From assembly GCA_022376925.1 (NCBI GenBank), contig JAIOJX010000005.1:9886501-9950500 (forward strand): DNA of 64,000 nucleotides. The letters run 5' to 3'. The notes under the pieces were generated by a model. That model did no database searches. It was not told the origin of the DNA and saw nothing but the letters and a program-made list of their open reading frames with translations. Of this stretch, positions 46,096 through 58,307 are shown in pieces. Every line of letters begins with the position of its first letter. Position 1 is the stretch's first letter. Source of the DNA: Tragulus kanchil (Eukaryota; Chordata; Mammalia; Artiodactyla; Tragulidae). A program made the position numbers and the translations under genes.

Positions 46096-46421
46096 GGAGT
46101 GAGTAAGGGAGCAGACTCTGGAGCCCACAGCTGCTCTCTCAGCCCTGGCCTAGCCTGGGGTTTCAAGAGGGTATTTGGGTCCATGAGCAGCAGATTCAGG
46201 CGAAACAAACAAGAGAAACGCCACACGGCCACAGCCAACGCTTTTCTCCCCACTTCCCCCGCTACCTCCACTGGTGTAAGTCCTGGTGATTTTTTTAAAT
46301 TTGCACCGTTTCACAAGGTGTGGACTTTGCAGGAATGAAGCCCCTTCTATTGTTTGCAAAAGAAAAATTTAGAAAGGATGGGAAAGAGAGGAATATTATC
46401 TTATCATAGTTACTGTTAGGG

Positions 46422-46654
46422 AGCGTGTGTGTGTGTGTGTGTGTGCACATGTGTGCATGTGTAAATGCTCAGTCCTGTCCCATTCTCTGTGGACTGCAGC
46501 CCGCCAGACTCCTCTGTCCTTGGAATTCTCCAAATAAGAAAACTGGAGTGGGTTGCAATTTCCTCCTCCAGGGGATCTTCCCGATCTAGGCATCAAACCT
46601 GCGTCTCCGCATTGGCAGGCAGATTCTTTACCACTGAGCCATTTGGAAGACCCT
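46422..46654 (-). mobile_element. Bov-A/Bov-tA-type SINE with GT run (first copy)
   Basis: GT run at 46425-46445, then 'tgctcagtcctgtcccattc' to 'cactgagccatttggaagac'. Confidence 0.87.
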
Positions 46655-46740
46655 TGATGACCAGCAATGATGTATGAAATTTCATATGTATATATATATA
46701 TTTTTCAAGTTTGGCCTCTTTACAATAAACAATAAAATTG

Positions 46741-46987
46741 TTTTTTTTTTTAATTCACTTGTTTACATCCATCTTTATTCTTCGGCCTCTGTGGGCCTCC
46801 CATAGCATTGGCCTCTCTCCTTGCAGAGCACCGGGTCTGGGCGCATGTGCTCCAGAGCACTGACTCGTAACTGGACACAGCAGTCCAGCTGCTCCGTGGC
46901 ACGCGGGATCTTCCCGGGCCAGGGATCGAACCAGTGCCCCTTGCACTGCAAGACAGACTCTTTACCCACTGGACCACCGGGGAAGCT
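46741..46987 (-). mobile_element. CHR-type SINE, distinctive-tail group (first copy)
   Basis: T run, 'catccatctttattcttcgg', 'ctgtgggcctcccatagcat', 'gggccagggatcgaaccagt' and reversed head 'ggaccaccggggaagc'. Confidence 0.87.
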
Positions 46988-47528
46988 CCGAAATTTCATA
47001 TTTTTGATGAGAACTTCATGGTCAAAGAGAAAGAAAGTATAACAAATGAGAGAATTTCATCAAGACACTGAGGTTTTGTCAGGCTCTGACTCTTTATGAA
47101 ATTTGACTTGATATGCTGTTCTGATTTTGACATGGAATAATATACCAATATTAATTTTGTACTTATTATTCTTACCTTTTTAAAGCCCTGGGGCCTACCC
47201 CCGGGAGTGAGTAAGGAGCAGACTCTGGAGCCCACAGCTGCTCTCTCAGCCCTGGCCTAGCCTGGGGTTTCAAGAGGGTATTTGGGTCCATGAGCAGCAG
47301 ATTCAGGCGAAACAAACAAGAGAAACGCCACACGGCCACAGCCAACGCTTTTCTCCCCACTTCCCCCGCTACCTCCACTGGTGTAAGTCCTGGTGATTTT
47401 TTTAAATTTGCACCGTTTCACAAGGTGTGGACTTTGCAGAAATGAAGCCCCTTCTATTGTTTGCAAAAGAAAAATTTAGAAAGGATGGGAAAGAGAGGAA
47501 TATTATCTTATCATAGTTACTGTTAGGG

Positions 47529-47761
47529 AGCGTGTGTGTGTGTGTGTGTGTGCACATGTGTGCATGTGTAAATGCTCAGTCCTGTCCCATTCTCTGTGGA
47601 CTGCAGCCCGCCAGACTCCTCTGTCCTTGGAATTCTCCAAATAAGAAAACTGGAGTGGGTTGCAATTTCCTCCTCCAGGGGATCTTCCCGATCTAGGCAT
47701 CAAACCTGCGTCTCCGCATTGGCAGGCAGATTCTTTACCACTGAGCCATTTGGAAGACCCT
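47529..47761 (-). mobile_element. Bov-A/Bov-tA-type SINE with GT run (duplicate copy)
   Basis: Second copy of 46422-46654. Confidence 0.87.
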
Positions 47762-47847
47762 TGATGACCAGCAATGATGTATGAAATTTCATATGTATAT
47801 ATATATATTTTTCAAGTTTGGCCTCTTTACAATAAACAATAAAATTG

Positions 47848-48096
47848 TTTTTTTTTTTAATTCACTTGTTTACATCCATCTTTATTCTTCGGCCTCTGTG
47901 GGCCTCCCATAGCATTGGCCTCTCTCCTTGCAGAGCACCGGGTCTGGGCGCATGTGCTCCAGAGCACTGACTCGTAACTGGACACAGCAGTCCAGCTGCT
48001 CCGTGGCACGCGGGATCTTCCCGGGCCAGGGATCGAACCAGTGCCCCTTGCACTGCAAGACAGACTCTTTACCCACTGGACCACCGGGGAAGCTCC
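47848..48096 (-). mobile_element. CHR-type SINE, distinctive-tail group (duplicate copy)
   Basis: Second copy of 46741-46987. Confidence 0.87.
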
Positions 48097-48439
48097 GAAA
48101 TTTCATATTTTTGATGAGAACTTCATGGTCAAAGAGAGAAAGAAAGTATAACAAATGAGAGAATTTCATCAAGACACTGAGGTTTTGTCAGGCTCTGACT
48201 CTTTATGAAATTTGACTTGATATGCTGTTCTGATTTTGACATGGAATAATATACCAATATTAATTTTGTACTTATTATTCTTACCTATAAAAATATTAAT
48301 AAAGTGAGGAATTAGTGGACTTACCAGGGAATATAAATGAGTGTGACAGAGAACAGCAGGAAAGGCCTCATCAGTTTCTCAATTTGTTGGTACTATTCTA
48401 ATACTCATTTATAAGAACATCAAAGCCACTTAAACATGG

Positions 48440-48620
48440 CTTCAGTCTTTCAGGAGCTAATAATTTTGGAGACAGATAAGACGTAGGAGAAAAGAGTAAA
48501 AGAACGATGGTGAGGTAGAATTTGATTAAATGCTGCATTGCAGGCAGAGGAAGAAAATGCAAAAACATGTCTTCAGGGACAAGAGGGGCAACGTGAGTTG
48601 GCTTTTGAAAAAAGATAGAA
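48440..48620 (-). mobile_element. L2 fragment
   Basis: 'tcaggagctaataattttgg', 'agacagataagacgtaggag' and 'gcaggcagaggaagaaaatg' follow reversed L2 order. Diverged. Confidence 0.5.
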
Positions 48621-48686
48621 GCTGGAGACACAAGAGTATATGTTTTTTCTAATTTTTTTTTTTTTTTTTTTACTAAATACTTATAT

Positions 48687-49015
48687 CTTGGGCTTCTCCT
48701 GGTGGTCCAGTGGGTAAGGACACCACCTTGCAGTGCAAAGGGGTGCCAGTTTGATCCCTGGCCTGGGAAGATCCCATGTGCTGCAGAGCGGCTGGACCGG
48801 TGTGTCCAACTACCAAGCTGGAGCTCTGGAGCGCATGCGCCCAGAGCCGGTGCTCTGCGACAACAGAGGCCACCGCGATGGGAGGCCCACACGGGCCAAA
48901 GAACAAAGATGGATGAAAATAGATAAATGAAAGACCAACAGAAGTTGCCTGCCTACCCGCTTCTCTCCCCTACCCGACCTCCGCCCAAAATAAATAAATA
49001 AATAAATCTTAAAAA
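48687..49015 (+). mobile_element. CHR-type SINE, distinctive-tail group, full length
   Basis: Head 'gggcttctcctggtggtcca', central 'ggagcgcatgcgcccagagc', 'gaggcccacacgggccaaag', 'agatggatgaaaatagataa', and a tail of AAAT units then A10. A T17 run precedes it (48653-48670). Confidence 0.9.
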
Positions 49016-49105
49016 AAAAACACTTTTATCTTTATTTCCTGAGAACAAGAAAATGTACTCACATGATCACAATGTTGTGATCAAAATCCAGACAATGTAA
49101 CATCG

Positions 49106-49136
49106 CTACTATACTATAGTATACTATACTATACTC
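49106..49136. repeat. ACTAT simple repeat
   Basis: Imperfect pentanucleotide ('tactatactatagtatacta' and onward), self-complementary in part. Confidence 0.85.
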
Positions 49137-49598
49137 TTTTCCTAATCTAGACTGCACGTGCAAATGTGGCCAGGCACCCTGATACTGTCACTTACAGCTG
49201 TTTGTTTTTTGTTGTTGTTTAGCATTCAACCCAGAATCAGATATTTTTAGTTTTGTATCTGTAGTCTCCTTTAATCTGAGTTTTTCTTCTTTTCCTTGGC
49301 TTTCTTGATCTTAGTATTTTGGATCCACATAGAACAATTATTTTTATATAGTTCTTTGGATTTCTAGACATATGGCAATCAAACTTTGTTCTTAATCCTC
49401 ACAAAATGAGTGATGTTGACTTTCATATCATTTTCTTACCTACATTCAATTACACACCCTTGAATGCCGGGCCTGCCTTAGAGCTAAGCGTTTTTCACCA
49501 GCAGGAGCATCTCTGCTTTCATTAGTAAGAACAGAGCAGATGTTTAGCTTTTAAATGCCATGTGGATAGTTAAGGCTCATACTTTTTTTTGCTTTTTT
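49137..49598. other. Unassigned stretch
   Basis: AT-rich unique sequence. Nothing recognised. Confidence 0.5.
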
Positions 49599-49599
49599 T

Positions 49600-49865
49600 T
49601 TTACGGGGTCAGACTTAACTGAGGTATAATTTATATGCAATAAAACTCACAATTTGAAGTGTACAAGGGAGTATTTGAAGTAGAAATGAAGAAGTCAAGA
49701 ATGGAATGCTGTGTTACATTTCTGTCTGTTGATGTTCTCCATAATGCACTCATTCCTTGGTACTCCTTTGTTAATACTCACAGTCCCCAATTCCTCCGTT
49801 CTCCTTTCCCCCCAAGTCACCTGGGTAAACACTTTTGCCTTCACGTCTCCTAGAGTCTGCTTTTG
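49600..49865 (-). mobile_element. L1 3' fragment
   Basis: 'taactgaggtataatttata', 'gcaataaaactcacaatttg', 'aagtgtacaagg' and later 'ctcctagagtctgcttttgc' match the reversed L1M-type 3' region. Confidence 0.65.
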
Positions 49866-50330
49866 CTGAGACCACGGAGAACTTCCATCTTATTGAATCT
49901 ACATAAAGGCTAGTTCCCACTCTAGTTTTTCTAGACCTGGGGTCAGCATCATCTGAGATACTAAGATGCCACCTTCGTCCACCTCCCAGCCCTCCATTGG
50001 CCAACTCTCCCCAGGTGCCTGGCCTCCAGGAGCGTCTCCTATGGCTTCCCTCCAGAGTTGCTGATGACTAACCCCAGTCTCCTTTCATAGCCCTCATCCT
50101 TTCACATTGAAGGTACATGTAAGGTGACCAGCACAGGGACAGAGGGAGGACGCAGAAGAGTTAAGTGGTTGAATGCCCTGGCCAGTGGGATGCGCTTGAG
50201 AATGTTCCTTCATCTCTTTTTATCATAACCATGTGCCAAGATCATAATCTTTTCAGAAGTTTTAAATGAGACCATAATATATGTAGAACAACTAGCATAA
50301 CGTCACACACAAAGTAAGCAGTGTCCTGTT
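49866..50330. other. Unassigned stretch
   Basis: Moderately GC-rich near 49930-50060. No repeat or exon recognised. Confidence 0.5.
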
Positions 50331-50334
50331 TATT

Positions 50335-50800
50335 TGAGTCACTCTTTCAGTGGCTGTTTGTTGAAGACCTCTAGGTCCAGCTTGTGTTCTAGATGTAGCC
50401 ATGACCAACACCAAAAAAATCGCTCTTCTCCTGGGAGTTACATCACAATAGGAAAAGCACAGTAAGTTTCATATTGTGCTGGTGGTGACAGGTGTCATGA
50501 AAAGTTACATAAGTAAATAAGCAAAGCAATAGGTATAGAAAGGAAGGGGGCAGATGTACATATAACTGATTACTATTGTGTACAGCAGAAACCAACACAA
50601 TGCTGTTAGTCGACTATACTCCAGTAAAAATTTTTTTAAAATCATGGTGTGCTTTTCTATTGAAGTAAAGATTTCTCCTGCTGAAAAAAAGAAAAAGTAA
50701 TTGGGTAGAAATGTGTAATATTTAATGAGCAAGGGGTCCAAAGAAGGCCTTTCTGGTAATGTGACATTTGAAGAGAGATCCAGAGGAGGTATTAATTTAC
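50335..50800 (-). mobile_element. L2 fragment split by an L1 end
   Basis: Reversed L2: 'tgttctagatgtagccatga', 'ctcctgggagttacatcaca', 'gctggtggtgacaggtgtca', then after the L1 insertion 'agaaggcctttctggtaatg', 'tgacatttgaagagagatcc'. Confidence 0.75.
50545..50690 (+). mobile_element. L1 3' end nested in L2
   Basis: 'gtacagcagaaaccaacaca', 'gactatactccagtaaaaat', then A/T-rich to 'aaaaaaagaaaaagtaa'. Typical ruminant L1 3' terminus, younger than the L2 around it. Confidence 0.8.
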
Positions 50801-52330
50801 ATATGTACATGAGTATATGCATATGGAAGTAGAGGTGGGCATATGTATAAATGTATATATTTACATATGTAAGTATAAATATGAATATATTTGCATCTTA
50901 GGTTATAATTAGAAATAAAAGAATGAAGAGTTCTGCCATCATCCTGAAAAAATTTAAATCTACATAATCATTTTTATTACCAAGAAAACTGAAATACAAT
51001 GCCGCAGGCACCTATGCCCCCATATTTCAAGCTGTCTCTATGGCTGTGAAAATGTCAGTGTTTCTGTGTCTTAGGAATTAGTCTCTTGTGATTATCCTCT
51101 TCCAGTTTCTGTTCAGTATCCTGAAAATGTAACTCAAGCAAGGATTCTTTTGGACTCTGAGGCTTTTTAGACTTCATTAAGATGGAATTCAAGAATTAGG
51201 AATGTTAAATAGAGCTGTACATTCCCGAAGCTTGATATTCCCACTATACTTGTATCTTACAAGTGCTTATTTTTCAAGGAGTAATTAAAGTAATTCTGTA
51301 GCTTTTCTATCTTTACACCTACATGTTTGCTATGTTTGGCAAGCTCCCTCGTAGTCAAAGATGTTGCTTAGATTTTAGGTCTTTCTTGCTCCTGAACAAA
51401 TTTATAAGATTTATCATTTTAATTTTATCTTCAAACATGACTTTCTACCCTGAGGTCATTATCAAGGTCATTATCAACTCTTTCTTCATAATAAAAAAAA
51501 AAAAAAAGAAAGAAAGGGCAATCATTAGGGATTATACACATGGGGTGCTTCATTCTTTGCTGCACTATTTCTCAAGCACTCTGGCAAGAGATTATTAATC
51601 AGTATTTCATGAGTGTTTTAGAATCAAAGTTGAACATATGTCAAGTATTTCCTTATGCAAGAGTTGGCAGCCTTTCCTACCAGTACTGACTGTAGAATTT
51701 TGTTGAATTACAAAATCTTGTAACTGCAAGGCTTTGTATGTAATTTTTCCATTGTTCAGATTTTTTATTTTTTCATACCATTGGTATTTTGTAAAGAAAG
51801 CTATTTGGTAAGGGACAAGGCTTACCTGAGTGAGCTATTGTAGGGTTTTGGTTCCTGTGTCTTTTGCTCTATCCTTTATGTATATCAAGTGAACACAAGG
51901 CATATTCAATATAATGCTGTTTTTATGCTTCAGGATGTAAAAAAAAGGAAAATCACAGAAAAAATAAAATTTTTAGGAACCTTTGGCTGGAAGATACCTA
52001 GTGCTCCAAACTCTGATTGTATCATGTAAGAACTCAGACCCTGAGGGTGGAGGGCCTCTGGGTGATTAGTAGCTGTGATTGCCAACGCAGTGGTGTTTCA
52101 CCCAGAACACTCTCTTTTCCAAAAACAAAGCAAAAATAAGTGAATAGTGTAAATCAGCTTTTCTGAGGTATACTCACATTTCTGTTTCCTCTGATGAGTC
52201 GTCCAATTTCCCGTATCATCAATATCAGTTTCCTAAAACTTCCTCAAAAACTAACCTGTGGTCATTAGTAATTCAGGTAAGGGTATAATATGTGAATTCA
52301 TGTGAACTAGAAATAAACTTAACCCAAGAA
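50801..52330. other. Unassigned stretch
   Basis: AT-rich unique DNA with alternating 'acatatgtaagtataaat'-like text near 50800-50890 and an A15 then GAAA run near 51494-51516. The 91-codon frame 51323-51598 crosses the A run and is not convincing. Confidence 0.5.
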
Positions 52331-52334
52331 GTGT

Positions 52335-52400
52335 TTTTTGTGCACCAACAAAATGCCAGACATTGTGCTCAGCCCTGGAGATACAAAGAGAAATAAGATG
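52335..52400 (-). mobile_element. L2 3' fragment
   Basis: 'gtgcaccaacaaaatgccag' then 'tgctcagccctggagataca': reversed L2 terminus. Confidence 0.65.
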
Positions 52401-52625
52401 GAAAGAGTACAGTCTAAATTCAGAGAGCCTTGGTCTTGAGTCTTGGTTCAACCTCTTAGCAGCTATGTAACCTTAGAAAAATAGCTTAACCTCTCTGAAC
52501 CCCTAGTCCACTTAGCCTACTTGTGAGGATACAATGGAACATGACACTTGTAGACTGCCTAGTTCACGTCACACTTAGTAGGGCTTCAGATATGAGATAC
52601 TCTTCTCTGTCAATTCAGAAATTGA
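52401..52625 (+). mobile_element. MIR SINE
   Basis: 'agagagccttggtcttgagt', 'cttagcagctatgtaacctt', 'aacctctctgaacccctagt' and 'acttgtgaggatacaatgga' follow MIR plus order. Confidence 0.75.
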
Positions 52626-52870
52626 ATCAGTCTGGTAAGAGAAATCAAACTGTGAAGAATGTCAGTGATACTATACAACTCGATAACCCTCCAGTGAGTT
52701 ACTGCAGAAGCGCTGAGTGCATCCTTGCTTTATCCTGAAACGAAGCATCAGGGAGCTCAGAAGAGTATTTAAACAGGAAAACATTTCCCAGGCAGACAAG
52801 GTAAAGGGAGAAATTCCAAACCAGGAGAATTGTCTGCACAGATCAGAAGCCTGCATGGGCTTGGCATAGA

Positions 52871-53132
52871 GCAGCACTGTTTAGTAGAAATGAGTGACAT
52901 TTGAAACCAAAAGGAACAGTGGAAATTAATTTTGATGCTGAATTTTATGCAGACATGTATCTACAGTGGCATCACGTCGACATGTCATGAATGTAAATGT
53001 TTAGAGCGATATTTCACGCTGTTGTCCCTATCCTAAGCTTTTGAAGTCAGCATGTATCTCTCTTTCAGCACGTCTCATTTTGCACTGGTGCTCAGTAGCT
53101 GCACATGACTGGTGGCTACTGCAGTGGACACT
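52871..53132. mobile_element. hAT-type (MER20-like) DNA transposon fossil
   Basis: 'gcagcactgtttagtagaaa' at the left and 'ctggtggctactgcagtgga' at the right resemble the inverted ends of MER20-like non-autonomous hAT elements ('agcactgtccaatagaa' and its complement). The interior 'gtggaaattaattttgatgc' and 'cagcacgtctcattttgcac' also fit. No transposase. Confidence 0.6.
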
Positions 53133-53580
53133 AAGAGTGTTGGGTGTGTGGGTGTGAGGGAGGGAGAGAGGAAGGATAAGAAGGAAGGCAGGAACCAGGC
53201 GTGCGACCAGGCTATGGAAACGGACTTGGCATGTTTGAGGAGGAGAATTATGTAACCAGGTCTGTAATTTACAAGGATGGCTGTGCAGGAGGCTTGCGAA
53301 GGAAGGGCCATCACTTGGGAGGCTGTCACAAGCGCTCTGGGTAGACTGTCGCTTCTGAAACTTCCATGAGAACACAGATCTTGTTTAAGTACAGATTCTA
53401 ACTTTCCAGGTCTGGCATTAGCCTGAGATTCTTCATGTCCAGCCAGCTCTATGAGATGTTAACGCCCCTGGTCCATGAACATCCTCCTTTGAGTAGCTAG
53501 GATTGAGAATAAAACCTAGAAAACAATGTAAAGGATTATGTTACTTAGAAGGGAGAAACCCTAGTTAACAATCAAAATGT
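53133..53580. other. Unassigned stretch
   Basis: Starts with a G/A-rich block (53133-53190), then unique DNA. Minus frames at 53028-53375 cover the transposon fossil and the purine block, so they are chance frames. Confidence 0.5.
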
Positions 53581-53581
53581 A

Positions 53582-53705
53582 GGAACTTCCCTGGTCGTCC
53601 AGTGGTTAAGACTTAGCTATCTCATGCAGAGCATATGGGGTCAATCCCTGGTTGAGGAGCTAGGATCCCATATGCCTCTTTGGCCAAAAAGACCAAAACA
53701 TGAAA
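53582..53705 (+). mobile_element. Short CHR-type SINE
   Basis: 'ggaacttccctggtcgtcca', 'gtggttaagacttagctatc', 'gagctaggatcccatatgcc' and 'tttggccaaaaagacc'. Confidence 0.85.
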
Positions 53706-54329
53706 CAGAAGCAATATTGTAACAAATTCAACAAAGACTTTAAAAATGGTCACGTTAAAAAAAAATCTTTAAAAAATTAATCAAAATGTAAACAAATGAC
53801 ACTAGTACTTTACAGTCCAGAACTAACTACTTGGCGCTGATCTCCAATCCCAAGTAACAAGCTGTGTCAGTGAAGGATGCTAATGCCAACCGTGGTCTTG
53901 CATTTCAATTTTCTTAACCTTCCAGGAAACTCGTTAATTCATGTTAAAAGGATAAAGGCATGTTAAGCACAAACTGCCTGTGATTTAGTGCACTTGGGGC
54001 AGGACAGTTTGATCCACCCATGAATTGCAAACCACAGGACTGTAACAGAATTGCCCATGCAGAGGTAGGAAGTGTGATGACTGGGTCCTCATATTTGATG
54101 TGGGTGATGAGGGGGAAGATAATCACATAACTTGCGAATTTATTTTTGCTGTTTTCCTATAGATTAAATAATTGAGAAGATCACTTGAGCCATATGGAGA
54201 GTTACATCATGACTTTTGAAATTTATTTTATATATTTTTATTCCATTTTAAAAAGGACAAAGTAAATTAGCCCATTGTGGGTTTTTTTTTTTTCCTCTTT
54301 ATTTCAGTAGAAGAGTGAGATTTTTTTTT
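53706..54329. other. Unassigned stretch
   Basis: AT-rich with A and T runs near 53760 and 54280-54330. Nothing recognised. Confidence 0.5.
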
Positions 54330-54593
54330 TAATTTTTGGCCTCTTTTATTGACTTTTTGTTTATTTATTTTCATCCATCTTTATTCTTCAGCCTGTGTGG
54401 GCCTCACATTGCAGTGGCCACTCTCTTGCAGAGCTCAGTCTTTAGGCACGTGCACTTCAGAGTGGCTGCTCTCAATTGGACTCACCAGTCCAGCCACTCC
54501 TCAGCATGTGGGATCGTCCTGGGCCAGGGATTGAACCAGCGCCCCTTGCATTGCAAGGCAGACTCTTTACCTACCGGACCACCAGGGAAGCCC
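54330..54593 (-). mobile_element. CHR-type SINE, distinctive-tail group
   Basis: 'ggcctcttttattgactttt', 'catccatctttattcttcag', 'tgtgtgggcctcacattgca', 'ggccagggattgaaccagcg' and reversed head 'ggaccaccagggaagcccag'. More diverged than the other members. Confidence 0.85.
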
Positions 54594-55135
54594 AGGAGTG
54601 AGAATTTTCTACAGAGAAAATTCTTGATGGAAAACTTGTCTTCTCTTAGCCAGAACTCATATTTTGGGAAAATAAGTCTTCAAGTTTATGAAGACAGATA
54701 AATGATTGTTTTTAAAATTCATTAACGATTTCCAAATGCTTCTTGGCCATTTTATGAAGTCAAGTGAATAAATAATTAGTATTTTAAATTAGAAGAATTC
54801 CAATATATACATATGTTCCTTGGGAATCTAAAGATTGAAAATGTATAGTTTACTTTGCGCATCTTCAGTGGATATTTTTTTGAATAAAGCAAGCAAGAGG
54901 AATGAGAGAACTGCCATACAGAATGGATGCAAGTCATATAATGAAGTAGATGAAGGTGATGTTTCTATCTGAGAAGCATGCATTTCTATTGTAATTTCAG
55001 CTTCTTTTCACTGTAAAATTTTTCCATCCTGGTCAGGTAACTGAGATCCCTCATGCCAGCAGTGTGTCCAAAACAAACAACAAAAAAAGTTGGGGATTTT
55101 TGGAAAGGCATTCTAGGCTTGGGTCACCCTCCAGA
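54594..55135. other. Unassigned stretch
   Basis: AT-rich unique DNA; nothing recognised. Confidence 0.5.
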
Positions 55136-55343
55136 TTGTTGTTGTTGTTTAGTTGCTAATTCGTGTCTGACTGTTTGTGACCCCATGAACTGTAGCCCAC
55201 CAGGCTCCTCTGTCTATGGGATTCTCCAGGCAAGAATACTGGAGTGGGTTGCCATTTCCTCTTCTAGGGGATCCTTCCAATCAAACCCAGTGACTTTTGA
55301 GTTGGCAGATGGGTTCTTTACCACTGAACTACTAGGGAAGCGT
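55136..55343 (-). mobile_element. Bov-A/Bov-tA-type SINE
   Basis: 'ttgttgttgtttagttgcta', 'ggctcctctgtctatgggat' and reversed head 'ccactgaactactagggaag'. Confidence 0.88.
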
Positions 55344-56334
55344 ATCACTCCTTAACTCTTAATAAATAATGCATTATATCGAGTAACAAATGACCAATTT
55401 AAAGCCACCACTTAGGTAACCATACCAACTGTTGTCCTCTCAAGGTTTTTCATAAAGACTATATATCCTGCTTTCTAATTAAGGGAGTAAGTGACTTGCC
55501 CTATATACTCTGGATGTTCAAGATCAGAGTATCACTGACAAAGATATTTTTAATGCTGGACTAATTTCCAAAGCATACCTTTCTATTGTAACTTCTGATG
55601 CATAATTAGCACATGTGCCACACACCGTGTTCAGAACAAATTCACGTGTCCTCAGAATGTCAACCATTTATGATCCTTTCCTGAATCTGTAGAGTGGCAG
55701 CCTTTGGTCTCATCATTCCTTTATTCTGGTTGGTTCCACTCCCCCAAAAAACATTCCACCAGTCCCGCTCAGAAGAATATTCAAATTCATTCTGCTCTAA
55801 AATTGTTCTCTTTCTTTCCTTTGGAAAGATCTCCTGGTAGAAACTTGAAGCACTTCATTGATTTAAGATTGTGTCAACTTGTAAAAAGGCTGTGTGACAC
55901 TTTCTAAATGTCATATTCTACCATAGTTACTTTGGGAAAAGCAATTTCCATTTTTAAATTTGACCTTTCTTGGGAACATGTTTGGTACATGTGATTTACT
56001 TCATTAAGTCAGTGGCATAAAAGATTTATAAAAGGATCTCCACTAGTGTGATAGTTCATCATCATGTATGGAAATCATGTTTGCCAGATGCTAGAGGGTG
56101 ATGAAAGGTGAGGGCAAGCATTAAGCTGAAGGCACATGGTAGATGACACTCATCTGGAAAGAGTTCACCTTCATATTTTTTCATGTGATATCTTGTGTAA
56201 TGCCACCAAATCAGAACACAGATATAAATGAGACACTGTCCGCTTTCAAAGCTAGAACCAGTTACTAAATATACAAAACAGTGGATTTTTTCACAGTTTT
56301 TTTCTGGGTGAAAAATAACTATGTTGTCTTTTTG
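55344..56334. other. Unassigned stretch
   Basis: Unique AT-rich DNA without recognised repeats or exons. Confidence 0.5.
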
Positions 56335-56550
56335 TGCTTAGTTGCTCCATTGTGTTTAATTCTTTGAGACCCCATGGACTGTTACCTGCCAGATTCCTCT
56401 ATCCAAGGAATTTTCCAGGTAGAAATACTGGAGTGAGTCGCCATTTCCTATTCCAGGCAGTCTTCCAGATCTAGGGATTGAGCTTGTGTCTTTTGAGTCT
56501 CCTGCACTGGCAGGCAGATTCTTTGTCACTGGTGCCACTTGGGAAGCCCT
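56335..56550 (-). mobile_element. Bov-A/Bov-tA-type SINE
   Basis: 'gtgcttagttgctccattgt' to 'ggtgccacttgggaagccct'. Diverged copy with an insertion near 56490. Confidence 0.85.
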
Positions 56551-57004
56551 GTTGTCTTCTTGCTATAATAAAAAAAGGCATCTAGGTGCCCTAATACCAA
56601 TACTCTGTGGGATTCCACAGGAAGTGAAGAAGCCCATCTGTATTTCTTCTGGGAGTGGAAAAGAGACCTGTAAGGAAGGCACTTATGACTTGTAACTCAG
56701 ATTCATTACTAGAAACTGACACGTTACACATTTCTGACATGTCAGTTATCTTGATGGTCCTGACCAAGCCGTATAGCTGTGCAGTTTATGACCATCTGAT
56801 GTCCATGTTGTTGTCATCAGGTGATCTGAAGTTAATATGACCTTGAAAATAATAAAGGAAAGGGAATGTTGATAGACTTGCTCGTGGGAAGACTTCTATC
56901 CAAGTGGCCATGTATAGTCAAAGACACAAAAGAAAGGTCTCTGAAGATGATTCTAGGAATAACAGTAGTAATAACTCAGAACTCGTTATGTGCTAATGCT
57001 ATAG

Positions 57005-57225
57005 AGCACAGTAAACTATTTTTCAGTTGACCCGAATTTTTCATAAGCAGTATTTCCTTTAGTATTTCTATCAACACTGTGTGCAAGTTATAAAATAATC
57101 TTATTTCCATTTAATTGATGAAGACATTGGTGCCAAAATAAATAAACAATAGACGCAGCACTAGCACCGAGGTTTCTGATTTCCGACGTGTGTTCTTTCC
57201 ATTATTCCATCGAGAAGGAAGCAAG
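57005..57225 (-). mobile_element. MIR SINE (first copy)
   Basis: 'tttccatttaattgatgaag', 'acattggtgccaaaataaat', then 'cgaggtttctgatttccgac': reversed MIR order, diverged. Copy at about 58087-58307. Confidence 0.6.
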
Positions 57226-57437
57226 AAGCAGTGACAAAGAAAAAAATCTAAACTCCTGAACTTTACCATCTCCAGGCTGCTGATTTGTTCCTTTTCTTGT
57301 TTAGAATGAATTTTGGGGGATATAAATCCCTGGAGTTAATTTTTTAAAATCCAGAGATCATCATTCAGTGTGTATAAGAGGAAAACCTCATAGTCTGGGC
57401 ATCTCGGCAAAAGGCTACAGCCTAAGAAGAAGAAGAA

Positions 57438-57515
57438 GGATGTTGTTGGTGGTCAGTCACTAAGGTGACTCTTTGTGACCCCATGGACTGCAGCGTGCCT
57501 GGTTTGCCTGTCAAG
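57438..57515 (-). mobile_element. Bov-A/BovB-type fragment (first copy)
   Basis: 'gtggtcagtcactaaggtga' then 'tgtgaccccatggactgcag': short end of a Bov-type element. Copy at about 58520-58597. Confidence 0.75.
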
Positions 57516-58086
57516 TGGGTAATATGTGCAGGGAGACCGACCTAACCCTTTTGGTATTTTGTGCAAACATTTCTTAGGCTCAAGATAAACACATTGATTT
57601 TTATGTCTCATTGTATGCCATTTTGTTCTTTTAACATCAGCAGAATGATCCCTAATTTTAATACATGTAACTTATTTGGCCATTCATAATCAAGAGAGGG
57701 AGTTTTTCGATCTAGAAAATACTGAGTTGAAGTTTCAAAGTCAAGTTGAGTCATTCATTTCCCAGATCCCTTCCACCACAGTTCAGTGGTGAACTGTGTC
57801 AATAAAGTTTTGAGTATGATAGTTTTAAAAAATCAGATGAAACTACTGGGAAGATAATGAATATTGGGATTCGTTAGGGCCTTTGGATTTTGTAGTCATC
57901 AGGTGATCTGAAGTTAATATGACCTTGAAAATAATAAAGGAAAGGGAATGTTGATAGACTTGCTCGTGGGAAGACTTCTATCCAAGTGGCCATGTATAGT
58001 CAAAGACACAAAAGAAAGGTCTCTGAAGATGATTCTAGGAATAACAGTAGTAATAACTCAGAACTCGTTATGTGCTAATGCTATAG

Positions 58087-58307
58087 AGCACAGTAAACTA
58101 TTTTTCAGTTGACCCGAATTTTTCATAAGCAGTATTTCCTTTAGTATTTCTATCAACACTGTGTGCAAGTTATAAAATAATCTTATTTCCATTTAATTGA
58201 TGAAGACATTGGTGCCAAAATAAATAAACAATAGACGCAGCACTAGCACCGAGGTTTCTGATTTCCGACGTGTGTTCTTTCCATTATTCCATCGAGAAGG
58301 AAGCAAG
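58087..58307 (-). mobile_element. MIR SINE (duplicate copy)
   Basis: Second copy of 57005-57225. Confidence 0.6.

Larger units (their letters stand above)
46096..48286. repeat. Direct duplication 15 (46096-47177 and 47204-48286)
   Basis: Offset 1108 with a spacer of about 26 bases. Differences are single bases in G or GA runs (46108/47215; 47027/48135). Contains two SINEs and a GT microsatellite, all therefore seen twice. Confidence 0.96.

Noticed and set aside
46021..46338. Open frames on both strands in a GC-rich stretch (105 and 102 codons).
   Set aside because: Mutually overlapping antisense frames with no domain. The copy in duplication 15 diverges just where its flank is replaced.
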